Below the pieces are notes generated by a model. The model was not told the origin of the DNA and searched no databases. It saw only the letters and a list, made by a program, of their open reading frames with translations. The translations under genes were made by a program, and so were the position numbers. Source: Paenibacillus durus ATCC 35681 (lineage in GTDB: Bacteria; Bacillota; Bacilli; Paenibacillales; Paenibacillaceae). Taken from it: DNA of 64,000 bases. This document shows positions 33,227-41,347 of this stretch, one piece after another (within the stretch, counting starts at the first letter, position 1; each line of letters starts with the position of its first letter). The stretch covers positions 2,728,001 through 2,792,000 of the forward strand of contig NZ_CP011114.1 in NCBI RefSeq assembly GCF_000993825.1, given 5' to 3'.

Positions 33227-33256
33227 TTGACAAAAAATCGATGACAAATCTAAACT
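33227..33256 (+). promoter_or_regulatory. Promoter of the ABC permease cluster
   Basis: TTGACA (33227-33232) and TAAACT (33251-33256) are 18 bases apart, upstream of the first permease. Confidence 0.5.
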
Positions 33257-33312
33257 GTACAAAACTTATGAGAAAAATAGGATTTACTGAACGAACAGGG
33301 GGTTATACTTTC

Positions 33313-34392
33313 ATGGCAACCAGGAGTATCCCGGTTTTGCTGCTCGTCTGCTTGCGTTTATCCGGCATCGCCCTGCTCTGTATTCTGTGGGAGGTTTTGC
33401 CGAGAAGCGGGCTGGTGAATCCGACTTTCTTCCCGCCGTTGTCCGCGGTGCTGCAGGAGATTGCGGCTCTTCTGCGGGACCAGCATCTCCTGGGCCATAC
33501 GATAGCCACACTGTGGCGGGTGGTTGCAGGCATTGTGCTGGCAGCACTGGTAGCCGTGCCGGCAGGTGCGATTCTCGGGTACTGGCTACCCGGTCTGGCT
33601 GTAGGACTGAACCCGCTGTTCCGCATTCTGGCCCAGGTCAATCCCTTTTCGCTCATGACGGTATTTCTGCTGTTCTTCGGGATCGGGGAAAAGGCGAAGC
33701 TGATCATCGTCGCCTGGGTGGCGTTCTGGCCTCTGCTTCACCATGTCATTGGCGGTGTGCAAAATATAGATGCGGACCTGCTGAAAGCGGCGCGCAGTAT
33801 GGGAACCTCTCCCTCACGACTATTCCTGCGGATCATATTGCCGGGGGCAGCTCCCTCTATTTTGCTGGGGGTCCGTACATCGATTATATTACTGTTGGCT
33901 ATTCTGGTGGCCGGAGAAATGCTGGGAGGCTTGGCCGGTCTCGGCTGGCTGCTTCATTGGTCCAGCAATTATTACTCGTCTCCGTATGCCACGACGCCAA
34001 TCTTTGCCGTTGGGCTATGTATTTCCCTGATTGGCGTCGCTCTGAGCGCCGTATTGCGCAAGCTGGAACGCGATCTGTTCTTCTGGAAGCCTCTTGAATC
34101 CGCATGGAGTGCAGCGCCCGCCCCCCGGACGCTGCGAAGCAGGCCAAACCGTATTTTTGCGGTTACCGTATTGTCCGCTATGCTGCTGCTTCTCGTGGCT
34201 GGCGGCGCGTCAACAAGCCGGCTGAGCAAAACTAACGGCAGCTTCTCGGGAGAGGGTGATGTGCCTCAGCCCTCCGCCAGCGGGCACAGCGGGCACATGT
34301 CTCATGAGCATTCGTCGCCTGCCGCCGGACATTCCGGTCATTCAGGCCATACTGCGCCATCCGCTTCACCGGTACAGTCCGGACATCCTTGA
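33313..34392 (+). CDS. ABC transporter permease (SsuC/TauC type) with His-rich tail
   Basis: I place the start at ATG 33313 (MATRSIPVLLL) behind GGGGG. The frame is open 45 codons further up without membrane sequence. Residues about 10-265 are a BPD_transp_1 permease with the EAA-type loop (AARSMGTSPSRLFLRIILPG). Unlike its relatives (about 255 residues), it continues to 359 with an extra membrane helix (IFAVTVLSAMLLLLVAGG) and an outward tail of eight histidines in repeated GHSGH units. The tail suggests metal binding. It is followed 39 bases later by a second permease. No ATPase gene is nearby. Confidence 0.88.
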   Translation: MATRSIPVLLLVCLRLSGIALLCILWEVLPRSGLVNPTFFPPLSAVLQEIAALLRDQHLLGHTIATLWRVVAGIVLAALVAVPAGAILGYWLPGLAVGLNPLFRILAQVNPFSLMTVFLLFFGIGEKAKLIIVAWVAFWPLLHHVIGGVQNIDADLLKAARSMGTSPSRLFLRIILPGAAPSILLGVRTSIILLLAILVAGEMLGGLAGLGWLLHWSSNYYSSPYATTPIFAVGLCISLIGVALSAVLRKLERDLFFWKPLESAWSAAPAPRTLRSRPNRIFAVTVLSAMLLLLVAGGASTSRLSKTNGSFSGEGDVPQPSASGHSGHMSHEHSSPAAGHSGHSGHTAPSASPVQSGHP

Positions 34393-34431
34393 CAGATCTG
34401 GCGATAATAAATTGTGTCGGGAGGAACGTAA

Positions 34432-35190
34432 GTGAATGTGTTAACCAAGCTTAGCAAGCGTTATACTGCCGTCATCGCCTTCCTCGTCCTGTGGGAAGCC
34501 AGTGTAAGGTTCGAATGGGTAGACCCCCAATTCATTCCTCCTCTCACTCAGGTGCTTCAGTTCATCGGCGAACAGGCGGTAACGGGAGCGCTGGCGCACC
34601 ATTTGCTGATCAGCCTGGGGCGCGCCGCCGGAGGACTGGCCATCGCCCTGATTGCAGGTGTGCCGCTCGGAATAGCCCTGGCCGGCTGGCCCTACATGGT
34701 CCGTATAGCTATCGAACCGGTACTGGAGTGGCTCTCTCACATCAATCCGTTTGTTGTGTTTCACATCATCATCGTATTCATGGGAGCCGGAGAGCCCACG
34801 AAAGTCTCGATTATCACCTGGGCTTGCATTTGGCCGATTATGTTCAGCACATTGTCCGGGATGATCCATGCCGACGCAGACATTGTCAAAGCAGCGCGTT
34901 CATTTGGGCTAAACCGCCTTCGGCTAACGACGAAGGTCCTGCTTCCCTTGGCCTTCCCCTCCATCTTGACCGGGACACGTCTAGCTGCAGGCTATGCGCT
35001 GCTGTTTCTGATCGCGGCTGAAATGATGGGATCCACCTCCGGCCTGGGCTTCATGATTTATACGGCGCAAGCCAATTATCAGATTGTGCAGATGTTCGCC
35101 GGCGTTTTGATTATTGCGGTCCTGGCTATCGTGCTGGACGGAATCATGTCAGCGGCAGGCAAATGGCTGGGCCATCCCGCTATAAAATGA
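34432..35190 (+). CDS. ABC transporter permease (SsuC/TauC type)
   Basis: The start is GTG 34432 with GGAGG upstream. The 252-residue permease has about six helices and the cytoplasmic EAA loop that docks onto the ATPase (AARSFGLNRLRLTTKVLLPL). The central LSHINPFVVFHIIIVFMGAG resembles the NPF helices of the other three permeases here. It probably forms a heterodimer with the His-tailed permease before it. Family substrates are nitrate, sulfonates, taurine, pyrimidine precursors or similar anions. The actual substrate is unknown. Confidence 0.88.
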   Translation: MNVLTKLSKRYTAVIAFLVLWEASVRFEWVDPQFIPPLTQVLQFIGEQAVTGALAHHLLISLGRAAGGLAIALIAGVPLGIALAGWPYMVRIAIEPVLEWLSHINPFVVFHIIIVFMGAGEPTKVSIITWACIWPIMFSTLSGMIHADADIVKAARSFGLNRLRLTTKVLLPLAFPSILTGTRLAAGYALLFLIAAEMMGSTSGLGFMIYTAQANYQIVQMFAGVLIIAVLAIVLDGIMSAAGKWLGHPAIK

Positions 35191-35275
35191 CAATTCATAT
35201 AAAGTGTTACAAATTTTCGAACTGGACGTTTTATGTAAATTCATGCGTTGACAATCATGAAAGTCATAGAATAAG

Positions 35276-35314
35276 CTTTAATCCATAAATCTCATATGAT
35301 TTATCGGATTAAAG
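35276..35314 (+). repeat. Strong hairpin in the leader of the binding-protein gene
   Basis: CTTTAATCC (35276-35284) pairs with GGATTAAAG (35306-35314), and ATAAATC (35285-35291) pairs with GATTTAT (35298-35304). This gives a 16-bp stem with one bulged base and a 6-base loop. A TTGACA (35248-35253) lies just upstream, though its -10 is weak. Confidence 0.6.
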
Positions 35315-35333
35315 AGAGTTGACCAGTTAGCTG

Positions 35334-35380
35334 GAGACTAACGTTCTTCCCCTCGGGAAGTTCGCTTAGTCTCTTTTTTT
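35334..35380 (+). terminator. Intrinsic terminator before the binding-protein gene (possible attenuator)
   Basis: GAGACTAA (35334-35341) pairs with TTAGTCTC (35366-35373) with an inner CTTCCC/GGGAAG stem, followed by a long T run. It lies between the second permease and the binding protein. It either ends the first permease pair or attenuates the second unit. The region 35381-35474 holds no gene. Confidence 0.8.
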
Positions 35381-35474
35381 ATATTATACCAAGGCAGGTG
35401 ATGAAGGGCTGAATAGTTGCATCTTTACATGTTAAAATTTAACTTAAATTAAAATTTTTAGGAGTGTGAGAAAA

Positions 35475-36560
35475 ATGGCAGCTGGTAAAAAGAAATGGAT
35501 TATTATATCCGTAGTCGCCGCTTTGGCGGTAGGAGGAATCGGCGTGGGCAGCTACTTGGGACAGACGAAGAAAGGAATCGGCATCCAAGGCGCCGCAGGG
35601 TTATCGACCTTAAAGAACACAGGGTTTGACCCGGCCAAATCCGGCAAAAAAGTGTACACCATCAAAACCGACACCAAGGTCAATTGCTCCTCCACACCAT
35701 GGGTGATTGCCGAGAAAAAAGGCTTTTTCGCCGAGGAAGGGATCAATGTGGAATATACCGGCGAATTGACTCAAGCTCAAGTGCTTCCCTCCATCTTGAA
35801 CGGAACGAATGATGTCTCCACCGCCCATGTTAACAATGTCGCCACTTATATCGCCGGCGGCGCCAAAATCAAGGGTGTTGCGATCGGCGGGGTCGAACCG
35901 ACACCGGAGGTGGATGAAAAATACCATCACATGAAATTCTATGTCAGCCCCAAGCAGGGCGTTTCTTCCCTGGAAGAGCTAATCAAGAAGAAAAAAGGGG
36001 AGAAAATTACGATCAACGGCACCGTACCGAGCTGCACAACCTTCATCGCCACCAACGCATTCGACCATCTGGGCTTCAAACGTGATCAAATCAAATTTGT
36101 CACTTTCGAAAGCGACACGGCGGCCTTGCAGGCCAACCAGCAGGGCAATATTGACATCGTCGGCGTCCATCCACCCTTTTACAAGCTGGCAAAGGACTCC
36201 GGTCTGATCGAAATTTTCGACACGGCGGATACCGGACTCGGGGAAGCGGCAGGCACAACCTTCTACTACTTCACGGAACAATTTATCAAGGATAATCCCG
36301 AAGCAATCCAAGGCTTTGTCAAAGCGATGAAGAAAGCGCAGGCCTGGATCGTCAACCCGGCGCATGAGGAAGAAGCGATCAAGCTGACCGGCGACTATAT
36401 CGGCCAACCGGTAAACGCCGTACACTACTACTACACTGGAAAAGGATTCCAGGACAAGCTGATCCAGCCTTGGATTGATGACCTTGTCGTATCCGGAGCC
36501 TTGAAGAAGAATCAGCTGCAGATCGACGACCTGATCACCACCCAGTTTGACCCTAGCTGA
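35475..36560 (+). CDS. NMT1/SsuA-type substrate-binding protein, membrane-anchored
   Basis: I place the start at ATG 35475 because AGGAG lies ten bases upstream. The 361-residue protein has an N-terminal hydrophobic anchor (KWIIISVVAALAVGGIGVGS) without a lipobox cysteine, so it is held by an uncleaved helix rather than lipid, unusual for a Gram-positive binding protein. The body is a two-lobed periplasmic-binding fold of the NMT1/THI5/SsuA type (TPWVIAEKKGFFAEEGINVE, NGTNDVSTAHVNNVATYIAG). It delivers an unknown, probably small anionic or amine ligand to the neighbouring permeases. Confidence 0.85.
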   Translation: MAAGKKKWIIISVVAALAVGGIGVGSYLGQTKKGIGIQGAAGLSTLKNTGFDPAKSGKKVYTIKTDTKVNCSSTPWVIAEKKGFFAEEGINVEYTGELTQAQVLPSILNGTNDVSTAHVNNVATYIAGGAKIKGVAIGGVEPTPEVDEKYHHMKFYVSPKQGVSSLEELIKKKKGEKITINGTVPSCTTFIATNAFDHLGFKRDQIKFVTFESDTAALQANQQGNIDIVGVHPPFYKLAKDSGLIEIFDTADTGLGEAAGTTFYYFTEQFIKDNPEAIQGFVKAMKKAQAWIVNPAHEEEAIKLTGDYIGQPVNAVHYYYTGKGFQDKLIQPWIDDLVVSGALKKNQLQIDDLITTQFDPS

Positions 36561-36667
36561 AATGCCATCAACGCAAAGGAATGAGGGAGAACCCGATTAT
36601 GACTAAAAAACTGAGACAAAGACGGCTCTGCAGACGCAAGCCCTGAAGTAAGGAGGATGGAAACGCG

Positions 36668-37459
36668 ATGAAATGGATCATTTCGGTTCATCGGAAATTG
36701 TTAAGCTTTTATCTTTTTTTCCTGGTGCTGATCGTTTGGGAGCTTGCGCCGAGGCTGGGACTCGTTAGCAACGTGTTTGTCCCGCCCTTCTCGCGGATCG
36801 TGGAGACCGGAATCGAACTGGGACTGACGAACATTTTTCTCTATGTTTCCATCAGCCTGAAAAGAGTGTTTGTCGGCTTTGTCCTGGCTACCGTTTTGGC
36901 CCTGCCGCTTGGCTTTATTCTGGCCGGAGCCATGCCGAAGCTGGCCGCATTCCTCCACCCTCTGACCAAATTTCTCTCCAGCATCCCGCCGTTTATTCTA
37001 TTTCCGGTCTTCGTTATCATTATCGGAATCGGCGAGGGAGGCATCTATACGGTCATCTTCTGGTCGTCGTTCTGGCCGATATTGTTCACAACCATAGCCG
37101 GTATTCAGAATGTCGATCCGCTGCTGATCCGGTCGGCCAAATCCATGAATGCGGGCAAGCTGGTGATCTTCACAAAGGTGATCCTGCCCGGCGCTTCGCC
37201 GACATTGATCACCGGACTCCGTACCGGACTGACCATGAGCTTCTTCATGCTGATCGGTTCGGAGAGCATGGGCGCCGATTCCGGGATGGGCTGGATGATC
37301 CACAATGCCCAAAGCATGGGGTTTGTCGAGCGCATTTACCTTGGAGCCATTATGGTTGCAGGCGTCGGTCTGGCGCTCAATTATGTGCTTGAATACCTGG
37401 AGAGTGCAGTGCTGCATTGGCGGCAGGCTCCCGATTCAAGCAATAAAGCCGCAGCCTAG
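36668..37459 (+). CDS. ABC transporter permease (SsuC/TauC type)
   Basis: A 263-residue permease with about six helices and an EAA-type loop (SAKSMNAGKLVIFTKVILPG). The start is ATG 36668 behind AAGGAGG. It differs from the other three in having SSIPPFILFPVF where they have NPF. It lies about 107 bases after the binding-protein gene and 40 bases before the last permease, with which it probably pairs. The 107-base gap contains one very short basic reading frame (see findings) and otherwise nothing. Confidence 0.88.
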   Translation: MKWIISVHRKLLSFYLFFLVLIVWELAPRLGLVSNVFVPPFSRIVETGIELGLTNIFLYVSISLKRVFVGFVLATVLALPLGFILAGAMPKLAAFLHPLTKFLSSIPPFILFPVFVIIIGIGEGGIYTVIFWSSFWPILFTTIAGIQNVDPLLIRSAKSMNAGKLVIFTKVILPGASPTLITGLRTGLTMSFFMLIGSESMGADSGMGWMIHNAQSMGFVERIYLGAIMVAGVGLALNYVLEYLESAVLHWRQAPDSSNKAAA

Positions 37460-37499
37460 CCGGATCTTATCTTAAGCAAAGGAGGACGAGACGGGTTCC

Positions 37500-38276
37500 A
37501 TGAATTCCACCGCAGTCAAGCTTAAAAAAATCGGCATCGGCAGCATCCCGATCCTGTTGTTCTTCATCTTCTGGGAGGGTGGCGCCCGAATCATTCCGAA
37601 GGGCGTCATCTCGCCTCCCAGCGATGCGATCGTCGCCATCATCCGCTCGGCATTCTCTGACGTGCTTCTGGAGCAGACGCTGATCAGCCTGTACCGAGTG
37701 CTGCTCGGGTTCTTGCTCTCGCTGATTATCGGTATTCCGCTCGGATTTTTGCTCGGTACCTTTTTTAGCTCGGCGGAAAAAGCGTTGCTGCCTTTCTTGC
37801 GCACCTGCGAGAAGCTGAACCCTTTCGCGATCATTCCGATTTTCATGATTTTCTTCGGAATCGGAACTTCGGAAAAGGTGGTCGTCATCTTCTGGTCGGC
37901 GCTCTGGCCCGTACTGTTTAATACGATGGCCGGAGCCAAGGATATCGATTACAACCTGCTGCGGGCGGCACGGTCCATGGGAGCTACGCGCAGAGAGCTG
38001 TTTGCCAAGGTCGTCCTGCCGTACACCGCACCCAATATTTTTATCGGTATTGAATTTGCCGCCCAGCTATCGTTCTTCATGATTATCGCATCTGAAGTAA
38101 TCGGTGCCAGCACGGGACTCGGATGGTATTACATCAACTCTACCGCCCGCTATGATCTGCCGCTCATGTATGGTATCGTCCTATTCATCACCGTGCTGGG
38201 GATTATCATCAACCTGTTGTTCGCCAGACTGAAAAAGCGCTTTCTGGTATGGAAAGAAGCGTCACAGCTTCACTAA
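37500..38276 (+). CDS. ABC transporter permease (SsuC/TauC type)
   Basis: A 258-residue permease with an ATG start behind AAAGGAGG. The EAA loop is AARSMGATRRELFAKVVLPY and the central helix KLNPFAIIPIFMIFFGIGTS is close to that of the first two permeases. It ends the plus-strand cluster. A bidirectional terminator at 38391 follows. The whole cluster has four permeases and one binding protein but no ATP-binding gene, so energy coupling must come from a protein encoded elsewhere. Confidence 0.88.
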   Translation: MNSTAVKLKKIGIGSIPILLFFIFWEGGARIIPKGVISPPSDAIVAIIRSAFSDVLLEQTLISLYRVLLGFLLSLIIGIPLGFLLGTFFSSAEKALLPFLRTCEKLNPFAIIPIFMIFFGIGTSEKVVVIFWSALWPVLFNTMAGAKDIDYNLLRAARSMGATRRELFAKVVLPYTAPNIFIGIEFAAQLSFFMIIASEVIGASTGLGWYYINSTARYDLPLMYGIVLFITVLGIIINLLFARLKKRFLVWKEASQLH

Positions 38277-38390
38277 AGATCGGAGCTTTGTTTGATGAGG
38301 CCGCCGAGCATTTGCAAAGAGAAGTTCACAAGCCCGGAGTCCTCGGCTCCACCGGTCCTCATCCGTCAGTTCCCTCTATAAATGAACATA

Positions 38391-38435
38391 AAAAGAACAG
38401 ACCGCTCCTTGCAGCAAGGGACGGTCTGTTCTTTT
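38391..38435. terminator. Bidirectional terminator between the two ABC clusters
   Basis: AAAAGAACAGACCG (38391-38404) pairs with CGGTCTGTTCTTTT (38422-38435). It serves the plus-strand permease cluster and the minus-strand peptide transporter operon. Confidence 0.85.
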
Positions 38436-38455
38436 ACTGTTAGCCATTATAGAAC

Positions 38456-39421
38456 TCAAACCAAATGGCAAGCCACATAATGTCCCGCACCGGTGTCGCG
38501 GAAGAGCGGAATTTCCGCCTTACAGCGCTCCACGGCAAACGGGCAGCGGGTATGAAATTTACAGCCGGAGGGCGGATTGGCCGGGCTCGGAATATCGCCT
38601 TTCAGCACGATCCGCTCCCGCTTCAGCTTCGGGATCGGCACCGGCACAGCCGAGAGCAGCGCCTTGGTGTAGGGATGCAGCGGATGCGCAAACAGCTCGT
38701 CCCGCGCAGCGGTTTCCACCATCGAGCCCAAATACATCACGCCGATGCTGGAGCACAAATGCTCCACCACACTGAGGTCATGGGAGATGAACAGGTAGGC
38801 GAGGCCTTTGCTGCGCTGCAGCTTGCTGAACAGATTGATGATCTGGGCCTGAATGGAGACATCAAGCGCGGAAACCGGCTCGTCGGCGATAATCAGATCG
38901 GGATTCAGGATCAAGGCGCGGGCAATGCCGATCCGCTGCCGCTGTCCGCCGGAGAATTCATGCGGAAAGCGGTCGATATGATAAGCGGAGAGGCCGCAGG
39001 CTTCCAGCGTCTCCAGCACCCGTTCGCGCGCCTCCGCCTTTGTCGCCAGGCCGTGGTCCAGCAGCGCTTCGCCGATGGCGTCGCCGACCCGGACCCGGGG
39101 ATTCAGCGCGCTGTACGGGTCCTGAAATATCAACTGCATCTTGGGCCGCAGCCGGCGCAGCTCCGCAAGGCCAAGGCTGTGCAGATCGATCCCCTTGAAC
39201 TTCACTTCGCCGGCCGTTTTGCCCGTAAGGCTCAGAATCGTCCGGCCGACGGTGCTTTTGCCGCTCCCCGATTCGCCCACAAGACCGAAGGTTTCTCCGG
39301 GTTGAAGCGTAAAGCTGATATCATCCACGGCTTTTACCTGCCCCACCGAACGGCCAAACAGACCTTGGTTCACCGGAAAATATTTTTTCAGATGGCTTAC
39401 TTCCAGCAGCGCTTCAGACAT
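38456..39421 (-). CDS. Opp/Dpp-type ABC transporter ATP-binding protein (F subunit)
   Basis: I place the start at ATG 39421 (MSEALLEVSHLKKYF) behind AGGAGG, giving 321 residues and an 8-base overlap with the D-subunit gene. Walker A is GLVGESGSGKST, the Q loop LIFQDPYSALNPR, the signature FSGGQRQRIGIARAL, and Walker B PDLIIADEPVSALDV. The C-terminal oligopeptide-transporter domain carries the cysteine cluster (CKFHTRCPFAVERC) that in relatives binds an iron-sulfur cluster. It powers peptide or nickel-type import together with the D subunit. Confidence 0.93.
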   Translation of the reverse strand: MSEALLEVSHLKKYFPVNQGLFGRSVGQVKAVDDISFTLQPGETFGLVGESGSGKSTVGRTILSLTGKTAGEVKFKGIDLHSLGLAELRRLRPKMQLIFQDPYSALNPRVRVGDAIGEALLDHGLATKAEARERVLETLEACGLSAYHIDRFPHEFSGGQRQRIGIARALILNPDLIIADEPVSALDVSIQAQIINLFSKLQRSKGLAYLFISHDLSVVEHLCSSIGVMYLGSMVETAARDELFAHPLHPYTKALLSAVPVPIPKLKRERIVLKGDIPSPANPPSGCKFHTRCPFAVERCKAEIPLFRDTGAGHYVACHLV

Positions 39422-40397
39422 GGACTTCCGCCTCCTCATACAGCCAGCAAGCCGCCTTTTGCCCGCTGTCCACCGTCTTCAGAAGCGGCTCACGGCTGGC
39501 GCAGACCGGCATGCAGTGCGCGCAGCGGTCATGGAAGTAACAGGAATCCGTCAGGCCCAGCGGATTCGGCACCTGCCCGGGAATGGAATACAATTCTTCG
39601 GTCCGCTGGCCCATGACCGGCTTGGACTTCAGCAGTCCCTGGGTATACGGATGCTTGGGATTCATGAACAGCTCCATCACCTCTCCCTCTTCGACGACCT
39701 TCCCGGAATACATGACAATCACATAATCGGCCATTTCGGCCACGACGCCGAGATCATGTGTGATCAGCAGCAGCGACATTCCGGACTTGTCCTTGAACTC
39801 GCGCAGCATGTCGAGAATTTGCGCCTGGATGGTCACATCAAGCGCCGTCGTCGGCTCATCGGCAATGAGCAGCTTCGGTCCGCAGGAGATCGCGATGGCG
39901 ATCATGATGCGCTGCAGCATACCTCCGCTGAGTTCGTGGGGATAGCTGTTAAAAATCTGCTCCGGCCGGGAAATGCCCACCTGCCGGATCAGTTCGATCG
40001 CCCGGGCCGCGGCTTCCTTCTTTTTCAATTTCAGATGGAGGGTCAGCGGCTCTACGATCTGCTCGCCGATCTTCAGCACCGGGTTCAGCGAAGACATTGG
40101 CTCTTGAAAGATCATGGCGATTTCATTTCCGCGAATGCTCCGTAGGGCATGTTTACTAAGCTGCAGCAAATCTTCGCCCAGAAAATCGATGCTGCCGCCT
40201 GCAACCTTTCCGCCGGGCTCCTCCACCAGTCCCATAACGGACATCGCGGTTACGCTTTTGCCGCAGCCGGATTCCCCGACGATACAAACGGTCTCGCCTT
40301 CGCGCACCCGGATGCTTACCCCGTCAACGGCTTTGACCGTCCCTTCTTCCGTATGGAACTCGGTACGGAGATTCTTGATATCTAGCAAAGGCTTCAT
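39414..40397 (-). CDS. Opp/Dpp-type ABC transporter ATP-binding protein (D subunit)
   Basis: A 327-residue ATPase. Walker A is CIVGESGCGKS, the Q loop MIFQEPMSSLNPV, the signature LSGGMLQRIMIAIAI, Walker B PKLLIADEPTTALDV, and the switch histidine lies in LLLITHDLGVVAE. A C-terminal CYFHDRCAHCMPVC cluster is typical of DppD/OppD. It sits 14 bases after the DppC-like permease stop and overlaps the F-subunit gene, so all five genes of the transporter are one operon. Confidence 0.93.
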   Translation of the reverse strand: MKPLLDIKNLRTEFHTEEGTVKAVDGVSIRVREGETVCIVGESGCGKSVTAMSVMGLVEEPGGKVAGGSIDFLGEDLLQLSKHALRSIRGNEIAMIFQEPMSSLNPVLKIGEQIVEPLTLHLKLKKKEAAARAIELIRQVGISRPEQIFNSYPHELSGGMLQRIMIAIAISCGPKLLIADEPTTALDVTIQAQILDMLREFKDKSGMSLLLITHDLGVVAEMADYVIVMYSGKVVEEGEVMELFMNPKHPYTQGLLKSKPVMGQRTEELYSIPGQVPNPLGLTDSCYFHDRCAHCMPVCASREPLLKTVDSGQKAACWLYEEAEVHV

Positions 40398-40411
40398 CGG
40401 ATGATAGCCAC

Positions 40412-41335
40412 CTACCTCTTCTGTTTAGGATCGAGCACGTCCCGCAGGCCGTCGCCGAATATATTGATGGCAATGACCGTGGCAAAAATCGACACTCCCG
40501 GCGGGATCCACAACCACGGATGGCTCTGGAAATCAATCATATTGTTCGCCGCGTCGATCATATTCCCCCAGGTCGGCGTAGGCGGCATGACGCCCAGACC
40601 GAAAAAGCTGAGCACCGACTCGCTGAGGATCGACCCACCGATATTGAGCGTCGCCATGACGATCAGGAGCGGAACAATGTTCGGCAGCAGATGGCCTGCC
40701 AGTTTCCGGCGGTCGCGAAGTCCCAGCACCTCCGCTGCCTGCATGAATTCGCGCTCCCGCAGGCTGAGCATCTGTCCGCGTACCATCCGCGCCATACCCG
40801 GCCAGTTCACCGCGCTCAGCATCAGCATGACGAGGTACATCCGGTAATCCGTCGGCACCTTCCACTCCGACAGCAGGGCGCCAAAAATGAACAGGAGCGG
40901 AAGACTCGGTACCGTCATCAAGAGATCGGCGAGCCGCATAATGAGCTGGTCCGCAATCCCTCGGTAATAGCCCGAGACCGCCCCGAGCAATGCCCCGAGA
41001 ACAACGGACAGCAGCATGGAAGCCAGCCCGACGGTCAGCGAGATGCGCCCGGCTTGCATCACGCGTGTCAGAATATCGCGGCCGAGCCCATCCGTACCCA
41101 GCCAATGCTTGAGACTCGGCGCTTTGTTCATCAGAGTCATATGGATTTTGTTGTCCGTATACGGCGAGAACATCGGTCCGATAAAGCAGAGTACAAACAT
41201 AAAGACGACTACGGCAAAACCCGCCACCGCCAGCTTGTTATGCAGCAATCTGCGCAAGGACTGCCCAAGCAGAGAAGATTTACGCTCCCGAACGCGCGGA
41301 CGTGTGACTTCCGTCAAACGGCTGTTGGCTGTCAC
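40412..41335 (-). CDS. Opp/Dpp-type ABC transporter permease (C subunit)
   Basis: A 307-residue membrane protein with the OppC_N segment at the start and a BPD_transp_1 domain. The EAA loop is AAEVLGLRDRRKLAGHLLPN, and the LKHWLGTDGLGRDILTRVMQ block is a hallmark of DppC/OppC permeases. It forms the channel with the B subunit encoded 12 bases upstream. The C-terminus ends with the typical NIFGDGLRDVLDPKQ. Confidence 0.94.
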   Translation of the reverse strand: MTANSRLTEVTRPRVRERKSSLLGQSLRRLLHNKLAVAGFAVVVFMFVLCFIGPMFSPYTDNKIHMTLMNKAPSLKHWLGTDGLGRDILTRVMQAGRISLTVGLASMLLSVVLGALLGAVSGYYRGIADQLIMRLADLLMTVPSLPLLFIFGALLSEWKVPTDYRMYLVMLMLSAVNWPGMARMVRGQMLSLREREFMQAAEVLGLRDRRKLAGHLLPNIVPLLIVMATLNIGGSILSESVLSFFGLGVMPPTPTWGNMIDAANNMIDFQSHPWLWIPPGVSIFATVIAINIFGDGLRDVLDPKQKR

Positions 41336-41347
41336 AAATCTCCCTCC

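Noticed and set aside
35240..35400. TPP, SAM or purine riboswitch in front of the binding-protein gene
   Set aside because: None of the conserved cores of those classes could be found in this leader; it was kept only as an unassigned structured leader.
33313..38276. Calling the permease cluster a nitrate, sulfonate or molybdate transporter
   Set aside because: Family members move many substrates, and nothing in the sequence picks one, so no gene symbols were given.
38465..39616. 383-codon plus-strand frame opposite the OppF-type ATPase
   Set aside because: The minus strand has all ABC ATPase motifs. The plus-strand frame lacks a ribosome site and known motifs.
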